From positions 57,476 through 121,475 of the forward strand of contig NZ_JADNAT010000010.1 of NCBI RefSeq assembly GCF_015550425.1: a DNA stretch of 64,000 nt. The letters are read 5' to 3'. The translations under genes were made by a program, and so were the position numbers. This DNA comes from Clostridium sp. 1001275B_160808_H3. Lineage in GTDB: Bacteria > Bacillota > Clostridia > Clostridiales > Clostridiaceae. A model generated the notes under the pieces. It saw nothing but the letters and a program-made list of their open reading frames with translations, was not told the origin of the DNA and made no database searches. Shown piece by piece: positions 1 through 8,834 of the stretch (its first letter is position 1; each line of letters opens with the position of its first letter).

Positions 1-287
1 ATACTCCATACTATTGGAAACACAATAGCAGGTGGATTAAAAAATGGCTTTTTTAAAGTTTCATATGTAGTCATAGAATTTTTATTAAGATATCCTACAA
101 TAAATCCAGATACTACTGGTATTAGTATATTAATTATTAAAGGTATTAATTTAAATTCACCATTTACTTTAAATATATTTAAACTTTTATGTTTTTTATG
201 AGTTTTTTTATGTTTTATTTTCTTAGGCTTTTTAATATCTTTTTTACTAGGTTTTATTTTATTAAGTTTCTTTTCCTTATTCTTCAT
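1..287 (-). CDS. TspO/MBR family membrane protein, N-terminal part (cut by window edge)
   Basis: The gene is read leftwards and runs off the window, so only the first 95 or so residues are seen. It starts at ATG 287 with an AGAGGTG ribosome-binding site. About 36 lysine-rich residues (MKNKEKKLNKIKPSKK...) come first. They are followed by a hydrophobic segment and then the TspO hallmark LKKPFFNPPAIVFPIVW, which matches the family's conserved 'KPPFNPPxWVFPxVW' loop. TspO proteins are five-helix membrane proteins that bind porphyrins and other ligands. The basic extension is unusual, since family members normally begin almost directly with the first helix; it should face the cytoplasm. It lies just downstream of two sensor kinases on the same strand, 60 bp away. 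Family call good; role unknown. Confidence 0.8.
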   Translation of the reverse strand, partial: MKNKEKKLNKIKPSKKDIKKPKKIKHKKTHKKHKSLNIFKVNGEFKLIPLIINILIPVVSGFIVGYLNKNSMTTYETLKKPFFNPPAIVFPIVWS

Positions 288-347
288 TTAATGCACCTCT
301 ATATAATATTCATTATTATATATGCATTAGTATTTTAATTTATGAAA

Positions 348-2348
348 TTAAAAATATATATCTGAGAACTCTATATCTATTTTTTCTTGTAATTCATTTA
401 TCTCTACATTATTATTTAGTAATACAATTTCTCCTTTAATATTATTATCATATGGTAATGTTATTTTAAATATATTACCATATTTCATACCTGCATTAAT
501 TGTTATTTCTCCATTATGTAATTCTACTAGTCCCTTAGTTAAAAATAATCCTAAGCCACTTCCTTCTGAAGGTCTATTTAATGATGTATTTACTTTTGTG
601 AACTTGTCAAATATAACCTTTCTCTTATCTTCAGGAATAGCTTCCGCATCATTTATAACTTCTATAACTATATTCTCTTTATTTTCTATTTTTACCATGA
701 CATATATATTACCTTTATATTTACCATATTTTAAGGAATTGGATAGAATATTCAACATTATTCTCTCTATATAATTTTTATCACAATAAAAATATATCTC
801 TTCATATTGAGGATCAAAAGTTAACTTTGTTTCTCTAAGATTCATATAAAAATTACATGACAAAACTACATTTTCTATTATATCTACGATATTGTAGATC
901 CTTTTATCAATTTCTAAAAATCCTTCTGAAAGCTTATTACTATCTATAAAATTATTAATAGTTCTAATTAATCTTAAACAATTTTGTTTTATTATATTAT
1001 TATTTCTATTGATTTTTTCCACTTCACAATTTTTTAAATACATATCGTTCAATTGAAGTGCAGAGTAAATAACATTTATAGGAGTTCTTAATTCATGTGA
1101 TATATTAGAATAAAATTCATCCTTAATATTTTCATCATTAATTTTCTTCTCAAGTTTTAAAATCTCATCTCTTTGCTTTACTAATTTAGTTGCATCATTA
1201 AATAATAATATTTTTTTATTATCATAAATTTTAACCAAGCTAACTTCTAAATCTTTAATTTCTCCATATTCATCTTGTATACTTACCTCTGCTGAAAAAT
1301 CATTTATCTCATAATCATCAGGATATTCTACACCTATAATTTCATTTAATAAATAATTTAGTTTTAAATTATTTTTATTACGTGTTATTTCAATTGGTAC
1401 ATTATAATACACATCATTATAATTATTGGAGTAAATCATTATATCATTTTCAAAAAGCAACAAACCATCTGAAAAAGCTTTGACAACATCGTAATATCTT
1501 TTTTCACTCTTTTCTAAAAGCAAGTTTAATTCTTTTAATTCTTTTTCTCTTCTTTTTAAATTTTTATGTAAATTAGTCTCAATTTTTCTTACTCTATTTA
1601 AACTTTCATAAGCACTTGAATACGCATTAAATAACAAAGTTTCTTCAAACTTCTCATAAACTAAAAAATACGCTAATAATTTTGTAATCCATATAAAAGA
1701 AGTTAAATTTGCATCTAATAATGGCATAAGTACAATAAAGCTATCACTTATTATTAATAAGATACTAGTATATATAATCCATTTATTTTCCCTATAATTA
1801 TCTAGTTCCTTATATTGATGTAATATAACACCAAATAAAATAAGTAATATAATTTGATTTATAATAAAGTGATTATATATATTAGTTAAATAAATTAATC
1901 CATTGAATCCTCTTAATGAAATCATATAAACGATAGGTATAACTATAATAAAAATCAAGTTTTGTATTTTGGGAGAATATCTTTTCTTATATAAAATTAT
2001 GCTTGATATTATATTTATTAGCTCCAAACATGTAATAAATCCTATGAAAGACATAGCAAGTCCAAATTTTTCTTTTTGCCATAAATACTCTAGATCTATA
2101 AACCTTAATATAGCTATATAAAAATAACCAACTCCAATGTATTTTAACAGCCCTAAATCCTTCTTATTTACTTTTACGGCACTTAATATAAATATTAGTA
2201 TGGATATAGCAAAACAAAGTAGTCTAATTATAAATATATATTCATTTGACATTTTGAAAACCCTATTGATAATGATCAGCATTACAAGTACAGGTATAAA
2301 TATATTAGACATCAATCCTTTATGTCTATATTTTTTTTCACTTAACAT
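348..2348 (-). CDS. Membrane sensor histidine kinase (orphan), PAS-like plus HisKA/HATPase
   Basis: 666 residues. The first 240 or so form about eight hydrophobic helices, a MASE-type integral-membrane sensor. A short coiled coil (around 250-285) and a PAS-like region (about 285-400) follow. The HisKA phosphoacceptor helix is SNISHELRTPINVIYSALQL. The HATPase domain has the N box LNILSNSLKYG and a G2 box with GSGLGLFLTKGL. The missing clear 'DxGxG' box (EVINDAEAIPEDKR instead) suggests a weakened G1 region. It lies 18 bp downstream of a second kinase of the same design, so the two are probably co-transcribed. No response regulator is adjacent, so the partner is unknown. In clostridia such orphan kinases often feed Spo0A, but that is inference here. 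Confidence 0.88.
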   Translation of the reverse strand: MLSEKKYRHKGLMSNIFIPVLVMLIIINRVFKMSNEYIFIIRLLCFAISILIFILSAVKVNKKDLGLLKYIGVGYFYIAILRFIDLEYLWQKEKFGLAMSFIGFITCLELINIISSIILYKKRYSPKIQNLIFIIVIPIVYMISLRGFNGLIYLTNIYNHFIINQIILLILFGVILHQYKELDNYRENKWIIYTSILLIISDSFIVLMPLLDANLTSFIWITKLLAYFLVYEKFEETLLFNAYSSAYESLNRVRKIETNLHKNLKRREKELKELNLLLEKSEKRYYDVVKAFSDGLLLFENDIMIYSNNYNDVYYNVPIEITRNKNNLKLNYLLNEIIGVEYPDDYEINDFSAEVSIQDEYGEIKDLEVSLVKIYDNKKILLFNDATKLVKQRDEILKLEKKINDENIKDEFYSNISHELRTPINVIYSALQLNDMYLKNCEVEKINRNNNIIKQNCLRLIRTINNFIDSNKLSEGFLEIDKRIYNIVDIIENVVLSCNFYMNLRETKLTFDPQYEEIYFYCDKNYIERIMLNILSNSLKYGKYKGNIYVMVKIENKENIVIEVINDAEAIPEDKRKVIFDKFTKVNTSLNRPSEGSGLGLFLTKGLVELHNGEITINAGMKYGNIFKITLPYDNNIKGEIVLLNNNVEINELQEKIDIEFSDIYF

Positions 2349-2366
2349 CTATCTTCCAATCACCCT

Positions 2367-4286
2367 TCATTTATATAGCTTAATTATAAAAGTAGTTCCT
2401 TTACCTACATCACTAATTATTTCTATATCTCCATTTTGAGCTTTAATTAAATTATATACAACAAAAAGACCTACTCCGAAACCTGTTGAGTTATTATTTT
2501 TTATTCTGTCCTCAACCTCATATTTATTAAAGGCTTTTTTTATAAATTCTTTGCTCATACCTATCCCAGTATCTCCTACCTCTATAAGTACTGCATCTTT
2601 TGAATTCTTTATATTTATAAATATAGTTCCATCCTCATCAGTAAATTTTAATGAGTTTGATATTAAATTTAATATCACTCTTTCCATCATCTCTTTGTCG
2701 AAATAAACATATATCTCTTCTTCATCAGTATCAAAAAGAATATTTATTCCATTACTCTTTATATGTGCAAAAAGGGAATTTATATAATCCTCAACAAACT
2801 CTACAATGTTATCTAAAACTAAATTAGCATCTAAATTTTCCGAATCTATTTTACTTGTATCTATAAGATTATTAGTAAATTTAGTAAGCATAAAACAATT
2901 TTGCTTACTTACTTCATTATAAAAATTTATTTTTTCTATATCATTATTTTCAATTAATATTTTTTCTAATTGTATTGCTGAATATATTACGCTTATAGGT
3001 ATTTTTAAATCATGAGAAATACTTGATAAAAAGTTTCTTTTTATTTCTTCTTTCATTTTTATGCTCTCTAATTCTTCTTTCATAGATACAAGTTTTATTT
3101 CTTCAGTTAAATCTTTCAATAATAATATACATTCTGATTCTTCACCATTTAAAGAAAAGAATCTAACTTCTATTTTCTTATCATCTTTATCTATTGTCGT
3201 AGAATAGGAACCTTTATTTATATCAACCACTTTTTTTCTTATATCAACATCAAAATTTATATAGTTATCTATTCTTCTATTTACAACTGCTCTTAAATTT
3301 TCTTTTTCTATTAGATTTAAAAAATTTGAATTACAATAAGATATCCTAAGATTATTATTTACTATTACTATAGGATCAGGTAAACAACCTAAAAAGCTCT
3401 TATATACTAATTGTCTCTCCTTTAACTTTCTATAAGCTTCTTCTAGTTTATAGTTACTTTGTATTATTTCTTTATTTATCTCTTCTAATTTTTTATTTGT
3501 ATTAACTGTTTCTTTAAACATAAAATTATAATTTTCCTTTGATATATTAACTATAATAAACAAGATAGTCGCTGTATAAACTAACATTTTTATCATCATA
3601 ACTATATCAACAAGAAAATAGGTGTCTGTATATTTAACAAAAATCCTAATAAAAAAGTATATCATCATAATATTTATATTTAACTTTAGTAAATCTATCT
3701 TTTTATTAAAGCTTTCATTATTTATATTAATATATCTATATGTTCCTATTAAAAGTACTATGGTTGAAATTATATATAATAAATATATAAAATTTTTATC
3801 TATAACATTGTTTGTCAAACTAAAAAATGAAATAATTCCAAATAATGCTATATATTCTAAGTAAATTTTTTTACCAACTACAGTTACATTTTTATATTTT
3901 GCTATTATATAATATAGCATTACTGTATTAATAATTTGAAATTCATCACATTTACTATATCCAAGCTTGGTAAGAAATATTTTTATTCCTTGAAATTGAT
4001 TTTCCGGAGTTAAAAACACCATGAAAACTATACATATTGTAAAAAGAAATATTTGCAGTATCCCATATATATCTTTTTTAGTTAAATTCTTTAAGTGTAT
4101 TGTAAACATTAGTAAAATCATAACTATTATTATCTTAAAGATTTGTACAATATCATTTATAGCCATAAAATCATACATTAAAGCAATCTGGTGCATACTA
4201 AAGAAAATTAAGCTTATTAATATATATGATAATAATTTTTTCATATCAATATAATAAATTTTCATTCTAAAATTATTATAATCCAC
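2367..4286 (-). CDS. Membrane sensor histidine kinase (orphan), PAS plus HisKA/HATPase
   Basis: About 639 residues in the same arrangement as its downstream neighbour. It has roughly eight membrane helices (to about 245), a coiled coil (255-295), a PAS domain (about 298-395: LPDPIVIVNNNLRISYCNSNF), HisKA with SSISHDLKIPISVIYSAIQL, and HATPase with LNLISNSLKF, a good G1 box (VGDTGIGM) and a G2 box with GFGVGLFVVYNL. The phosphoacceptor motif is H-D-L-K rather than H-E-L-R, a known variant. I prefer GTG at 4286 because AGGAGA lies 7 nt upstream. A longer frame begins at 4301 inside that site, and ATG 4265 is also possible. An out-of-frame 8-codon ORF (MWIIIILE) sits between the site and ATG 4265, its stop overlapping that ATG. 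No cognate regulator is nearby. Confidence 0.85.
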   Translation of the reverse strand: MDYNNFRMKIYYIDMKKLLSYILISLIFFSMHQIALMYDFMAINDIVQIFKIIIVMILLMFTIHLKNLTKKDIYGILQIFLFTICIVFMVFLTPENQFQGIKIFLTKLGYSKCDEFQIINTVMLYYIIAKYKNVTVVGKKIYLEYIALFGIISFFSLTNNVIDKNFIYLLYIISTIVLLIGTYRYININNESFNKKIDLLKLNINIMMIYFFIRIFVKYTDTYFLVDIVMMIKMLVYTATILFIIVNISKENYNFMFKETVNTNKKLEEINKEIIQSNYKLEEAYRKLKERQLVYKSFLGCLPDPIVIVNNNLRISYCNSNFLNLIEKENLRAVVNRRIDNYINFDVDIRKKVVDINKGSYSTTIDKDDKKIEVRFFSLNGEESECILLLKDLTEEIKLVSMKEELESIKMKEEIKRNFLSSISHDLKIPISVIYSAIQLEKILIENNDIEKINFYNEVSKQNCFMLTKFTNNLIDTSKIDSENLDANLVLDNIVEFVEDYINSLFAHIKSNGINILFDTDEEEIYVYFDKEMMERVILNLISNSLKFTDEDGTIFINIKNSKDAVLIEVGDTGIGMSKEFIKKAFNKYEVEDRIKNNNSTGFGVGLFVVYNLIKAQNGDIEIISDVGKGTTFIIKLYK

Positions 4287-4389
4287 ATTATTTCTCCTCA
4301 CTAGTAATTATTACTACATAATTTTACATCATTTCCTTTTATATGTGAATAATTTTAGAAATTTTTGTAGATATTTTATTTTTAATATT

Positions 4390-5307
4390 CTATTTCTCTA
4401 TCCATTTTATTATATCACTAATAACTTCATCCTTATTTACTTCATTTAGCATCTCGTGCCTTCCATCTTTATATAACTTATAACTAATGTCTTTTACTCC
4501 TATATTTTTATATACTTCATAAAGATTAATTATTCCTTTTCCAAAATAACCAACAGGATCTCTATCTCCTGCAAAAATATAAATGGGAATGTCTAAATCC
4601 TTTACTTTTTCTATATTTTCATTTTTATGTATATCCCATAATCCGTTTATTAAATCATAGTAAAAAGGAGTTGGATATATAAATCCACAATACTTATCAT
4701 TTATATACTTATCTACTTCATTTTCATCCGAACAAAGCCAATCAAAATTAGTTCTTGGATTTTTTACACTTTTATTAAACCCTCCAAAGGATAGCCTATC
4801 CATCAAGCGACTTCTTTTATCATTTCCTTTAATCAACATTTCCATTTTAGAAACAGCTAATCCTAATTTAGTAAATATCTTTGGTTTCCCATTACTTCCA
4901 GATAAAATAAGAGCATCAATAGTATATCCATACATTTGTATATATCTTTGACTTAAGAAAGATCCCATGCTATGGCCAAATAATATTAATGGTATCTCTT
5001 TATTTTCATTTTTAATAATATCATTTAATATTTTTATATCATCAATCATTGAGTAAAATCTATTTTCTTTACTTATAAAACCTAGTTCACTTAAGCTCTT
5101 TGCACTTTTTCCATGCCCACTATGATCATGAGCATAAACTACATATCCCTCTTTAACAAGTCTATTTGCAAAATAGTCATATCTCCCAGCCCATTCTGAC
5201 ATTCCATGAACTATTTGAATAACAGCTTTAGGCTTGCTTGAATTATCACTCCATTTATAGCAACTAATATCCATTCCTTCTTTATTCTTAAAAACAAAAT
5301 TGTCCAT
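4390..5307 (-). CDS. Alpha/beta hydrolase, monoacylglycerol lipase/lysophospholipase-like
   Basis: 305 residues, cytoplasmic, with no signal peptide. Features of the serine-hydrolase fold are clear: the oxyanion region IVHGMSEWAGRYDYFA, the nucleophile elbow LFGHSMGSF (Ser in GHSMG), the acid in IFAGDRDPVG, and the catalytic His in KDGRHEML. This pattern is that of the monoglyceride lipase/PldB group (Hydrolase_4), which cleaves monoacylglycerols or lysophospholipids. The start is well placed, with GGAGGAAG 6 nt before ATG 5307. It is followed by the histidine kinases on the same strand but is separated from them by about 90 bp of AT-rich DNA, so co-transcription is uncertain. The substrate cannot be told from sequence. 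Confidence 0.85.
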   Translation of the reverse strand: MDNFVFKNKEGMDISCYKWSDNSSKPKAVIQIVHGMSEWAGRYDYFANRLVKEGYVVYAHDHSGHGKSAKSLSELGFISKENRFYSMIDDIKILNDIIKNENKEIPLILFGHSMGSFLSQRYIQMYGYTIDALILSGSNGKPKIFTKLGLAVSKMEMLIKGNDKRSRLMDRLSFGGFNKSVKNPRTNFDWLCSDENEVDKYINDKYCGFIYPTPFYYDLINGLWDIHKNENIEKVKDLDIPIYIFAGDRDPVGYFGKGIINLYEVYKNIGVKDISYKLYKDGRHEMLNEVNKDEVISDIIKWIEK

Positions 5308-5510
5308 AACACTTCCTCCATTCTTTCATTTATCATATTTTCTCTTTTTTATCACCTATCAAACTTCAATAATTAATAAAATCTTATCATAACTTTATTT
5401 GTAAGTATATAAAGTTATGATATACTATTCATAGTCAAAATCAAAATTTATTATTATTTGATTATCTATTAATATTATTGTATATAATATTTGATAAGTA
5501 TTATAAGGTG

Positions 5511-6869
5511 GTGAAAAAGATTAGTATTAAATCAATAATAAGCATTATAGCTTCAAAAATTACAATTTTTCTAACAAAAACAATACTAAAAGGGGGAACA
5601 ACATTCCCTGGAAAAGTGGCCTTAAAAATAGATAGAAATATACTTTCAAAAGTGTCAAAAGGCTACAAAGTAGTTTTAATCACAGGTACTAATGGTAAAA
5701 CTACTACAACTAGCATGATTTATAACATTATAAAAGAAAGCGGAAAGAAAGTTATTACTAATAATACTGGTGCAAACCTTTTTCCTGGAATAGTTACAAC
5801 CTTCATTGATAACTACAAGTTCTTTAATAAAATCGAGGATTCTTATGCAGTTATAGAAGTTGATGAAGCTAACTTAAAATATATAACTAAATATATTAAT
5901 CCAGAAATAATAACTGTAACAAACCTTTTTAGAGATCAGCTAGATAGATATGGTGAAGTTTACACTACTCTATCAAAGATATTAGAAGGAATACATCTTT
6001 CTCCTAATACTACTTTAGTCTTAAATGGAGATGAATCTCTCCTAGGTAAATTAGATCTTCCAAATAAAACTGTATTTTATGGTTTTAACGCAAGCATAGG
6101 AGATAATAAAGATATAGAAATAAATGCCGATGCTAAGTTCTGCAAATTCTGTAAGTCTCCTTATGAATATAATCATATTACATATAATCATTTAGGTGAC
6201 TTCTACTGTACAGGCTGTGGATTTAAAAGAGCTCCTTTAGAATATGCAGTAAATGAAGTCTTAGAATTAACACCAGATAGTTCAACTGTGAAACTTAATG
6301 ATTTAGAAGTTACTATAAGCCAGTCAGGTGCTTATAACATTTATAATGGTCTTTGTGCTTATGCTGTAACTAAAGAACTTGGAATAAATGATAATTCAAT
6401 AAAAAAATCATTGCAAAACCAAGATTCTAGTTTTGGAAGACAAGAAGCATTAAACATTGAAGGTAAGGATGTAAAAATTATTTTAGTTAAAAATCCTGCT
6501 GGATATAATCAAGCTTTAGATACACTTTGTTTAAATAAAGATCCTTTTGCTGCCGCATTTCTTTTAAATGATAACTATGCTGATGGTACTGATGTTTCTT
6601 GGATATGGGATGTTGACTTTGAAAAACTTCATGATCTTAATATTAATGAAATATTTGTCTCTGGTATTAGATGCTATGATATGGCTGTTAGGCTTAATGT
6701 TGCAGGATTAAATAAAGATAACTTTATAATTGAAGAAACCTTCGAAGAGTTAACAGAAAAGATTAAAAATAGTAAAAATGATAAAATTTATATTCTTGCT
6801 ACTTATACTGCTATGATTAACTTTAGAAAATATCTTCATTCAAAAGGTTACATTAAAAAACTTTGGTAA
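5511..6869 (+). CDS. murT: Lipid II isoglutaminyl synthase, MurT subunit
   Basis: Mur-ligase-like subunit that, with GatD, amidates the alpha-carboxylate of D-Glu in lipid II, using glutamine-derived ammonia and ATP. The ATP-binding P-loop GTNGKTTTTS is near residue 50. A four-cysteine zinc ribbon (CKFCKSPYEY... CTGCGFKR) sits in the middle, as in known MurT. The C-terminal DUF1727 domain includes a DVSWIWDVDFE segment. gatD follows after 16 bp, the usual gene pair. The start is unclear: GTG 5511 (VKKISIKS) is used here. The site AAGGTGGTGA overlaps it and would be better spaced for an ATT codon 11 nt further on. An in-frame TTG lies upstream at 5478 but has no ribosome-binding site. Confidence 0.93.
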   Translation: MKKISIKSIISIIASKITIFLTKTILKGGTTFPGKVALKIDRNILSKVSKGYKVVLITGTNGKTTTTSMIYNIIKESGKKVITNNTGANLFPGIVTTFIDNYKFFNKIEDSYAVIEVDEANLKYITKYINPEIITVTNLFRDQLDRYGEVYTTLSKILEGIHLSPNTTLVLNGDESLLGKLDLPNKTVFYGFNASIGDNKDIEINADAKFCKFCKSPYEYNHITYNHLGDFYCTGCGFKRAPLEYAVNEVLELTPDSSTVKLNDLEVTISQSGAYNIYNGLCAYAVTKELGINDNSIKKSLQNQDSSFGRQEALNIEGKDVKIILVKNPAGYNQALDTLCLNKDPFAAAFLLNDNYADGTDVSWIWDVDFEKLHDLNINEIFVSGIRCYDMAVRLNVAGLNKDNFIIEETFEELTEKIKNSKNDKIYILATYTAMINFRKYLHSKGYIKKLW

Positions 6870-6885
6870 ATAAGGAGGTCTATAA

Positions 6886-7614
6886 ATGGAATTAAATATT
6901 TGTCATCTTTATCCTGATTTACTTAATGTTTATGGAGATGTTGGTAATATTCTAATACTTAAACATAGAGCTGAACAAAGAGGAATAAAGGTTAATATAA
7001 TTAATACATCATTAAATGATGAATTTGATTCAGAAAATACAGATATTCTATTTTTTGGTGGCGGTCAAGATTTTGAGCAATCAATAGTTTCTAATGATTT
7101 AAAAACTATAAAAAAACCTAGCTTACAAAAATATATTGAAGATGAAAAAGTAGTTATTGCAATTTGTGGTGGTTATCAATTGCTAGGAAAATATTATATG
7201 GCTCCAAATGGTGAAAAAATCGAGGGATTAGGAATTCTTGATATATATACTGAAGGTGGAGATACTAGATTTATAGGCAACACAGTTATATATAATGAAG
7301 ATTTTAATGAAACGTATGTAGGTTTTGAAAATCATTCTGGTAGAACTTATACTAATGGATTAAAACCACTAGGAAAGTGTGTTCATGGTTACGGAAATAA
7401 CGGTGAAGATGGGAATGAGGGCTGTATATATAAAAATACATTTTGTAGCTATTTTCATGGATCATTATTATCTAAAAATCCTGAGTTAGCAGATAGATTT
7501 TTAAATATAGCTTTAAGTAAAAAATATGACAATATAACCCTTGAGAAGATAGATGATTCTCTTGAACTAAAAGCAAAAGAAGTTATGATAAAAAAATTAG
7601 ATAATAAGAAATAA
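6886..7614 (+). CDS. gatD: Lipid II isoglutaminyl synthase, glutaminase subunit GatD
   Basis: 242 residues, a class I (triad) glutamine amidotransferase of the CobB/CobQ type that hydrolyses glutamine and passes ammonia to MurT. The nucleophile elbow is AICGGYQLLG (Cys at about residue 94), and the histidine is in SYFHGSLLSKNPELADRFL near residue 190. The binding-site motif FFGGGQDFEQ is also present. The start ATG has an ideal GGAGG 7 nt upstream. It lies 16 bp after murT, and the pair ends at a strong hairpin. Peptidoglycan amidation by this pair is needed for efficient cross-linking and affects lysozyme and antibiotic sensitivity in other Gram-positives. Confidence 0.94.
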   Translation: MELNICHLYPDLLNVYGDVGNILILKHRAEQRGIKVNIINTSLNDEFDSENTDILFFGGGQDFEQSIVSNDLKTIKKPSLQKYIEDEKVVIAICGGYQLLGKYYMAPNGEKIEGLGILDIYTEGGDTRFIGNTVIYNEDFNETYVGFENHSGRTYTNGLKPLGKCVHGYGNNGEDGNEGCIYKNTFCSYFHGSLLSKNPELADRFLNIALSKKYDNITLEKIDDSLELKAKEVMIKKLDNKK

Positions 7615-7619
7615 ATTTG

Positions 7620-7653
7620 AGGCAAGCTACTACACAATAGCTTGCCTTGTTTT
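7620..7653 (+). terminator. Terminator after murT-gatD
   Basis: Arms GGCAAGCTA and TAGCTTGCC, 8-nt loop, followed by TTGTTTTTT. It lies between convergent genes and may serve both. Confidence 0.85.
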
Positions 7654-7656
7654 TTA

Positions 7657-8415
7657 TTATTTATTCAATACATTTATATCTTTTAAATATTGAATTTCCC
7701 AGTTTTCAATTTCATTTAATGTTTTAAACTTATAACCTTTTTCTTTATAAAAATTAATTATTTCTTGAAGTGAACCTACAGTTGCATACTTATCACCTAA
7801 ATCATGCATAAGAACTACTTCAACATCATATAATCCACCTTCATCTTTTATCCTTGAATTAATAAATTCTGATGATAAATCTTTTGCTTCACTATCTCCT
7901 GCAGCAATTGTCCAATCTATATAATAATCACCATTTCTTACTATTCTATTTTTTATTTTACTTAATACATTAGAATCACAAACTGTATTATTAGAACCAC
8001 CTGGTAATCTTATAAAATTTAAGTTTCTCTTTCCTAATATACTTTCAATAGTATCCCTACATTTATCTAAATCTTTAAAATAATTTTCTTCACTTTTATA
8101 TACAGATACATAGTCATGAATATTACAATGAGGCATTATGCACATTCCATTTTCATTTAGTGATTTTATCATGTAAGGATATATATTAGCATAATCTCCG
8201 ACAACAAAAAAAGTTGCTTTTATGCCATTATTGTTTAAGATATTAATTAACTCCTTAGTTACATTTACAGATGGTCCATCATCAAAAGTTAAATATACAG
8301 TTTTCAGGTGATTTTCTGTATACAATGCAGAAACTGGGATATAATTTATATTGTTAAGAAATATAAAAAGTGCAATAAAACTAATAAACTTACTAAACTT
8401 TTTGATATTAACCAC
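7657..8415 (-). CDS. Polysaccharide deacetylase (NodB domain), secreted or membrane-anchored
   Basis: 252 residues. An N-terminal hydrophobic segment (about 8-30) acts as signal or anchor. The NodB domain follows: motif 1 TFDDGPS with the catalytic and metal Asp pair; motif 2 HCNIHDY, which keeps the H-x3-H metal ligands but reads HCNIH where the family usually has H(S/T)xxH; motif 3 RLPGGSNN; and a late LMHDLGD giving the final His. Such enzymes remove acetyl groups from peptidoglycan GlcNAc/MurNAc or related glycans. The start is uncertain. GTG 8415 overlaps the site AAAGAGGTGGTT, which would suit an ATC codon three codons later. It faces away from the carboxypeptidase gene across a 400-bp gap. 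Confidence 0.87.
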   Translation of the reverse strand: MVNIKKFSKFISFIALFIFLNNINYIPVSALYTENHLKTVYLTFDDGPSVNVTKELINILNNNGIKATFFVVGDYANIYPYMIKSLNENGMCIMPHCNIHDYVSVYKSEENYFKDLDKCRDTIESILGKRNLNFIRLPGGSNNTVCDSNVLSKIKNRIVRNGDYYIDWTIAAGDSEAKDLSSEFINSRIKDEGGLYDVEVVLMHDLGDKYATVGSLQEIINFYKEKGYKFKTLNEIENWEIQYLKDINVLNK

Positions 8416-8834
8416 CTCTTTCTTATATTTCTATTTTGTACAATTATTAAATTTATATTACATGTAAATTAAACCACTTAACAATTATTCTATATGTTGT
8501 TATTATGGAAAGTAGATGTTATACTTTAATTTGTGTTTAAATCAAATAGTTTCAAAATATAAAATTAAAGCAATATATGTTTAGTTGTTAATATACATAC
8601 TTATTTGTAGTACAATATTAAATAGTCAATAAACCTATTTAAGAATAATTACATATGTTTTAAGTGAATATTTTTATGAAAAGTCATATATGTTTAATTT
8701 TTTATATAAGTTACTAAAATACATACTTTTCCAAATTATTGTAATTTATATAATTCGGTTATTTATATTGGTTAACTATATAATTTATTACAACTTATAT
8801 ATATATTAAAATCTTTAGAAATGGGGAGATGAAA
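8416..8834. promoter_or_regulatory. Long divergent intergenic region with imperfect repeats
   Basis: About 410 bp of very AT-rich DNA between divergent deacetylase and carboxypeptidase genes. No open frame is convincing. A motif beginning ATATATGTTTA and ending ATACATACTT occurs twice (about 8573-8602 and 8686-8728), with a weaker partial copy near 8651. Several CATA-type elements could be sporulation-sigma -10 sites, but none has a clear partner, so I do not assign them. Confidence 0.4.

Noticed and set aside
2137..2439. Plus-strand open frame overlapping the two kinase genes
   Set aside because: Lies across coding regions of the opposite strand, no ribosome-binding site, low-complexity hydrophobic product.
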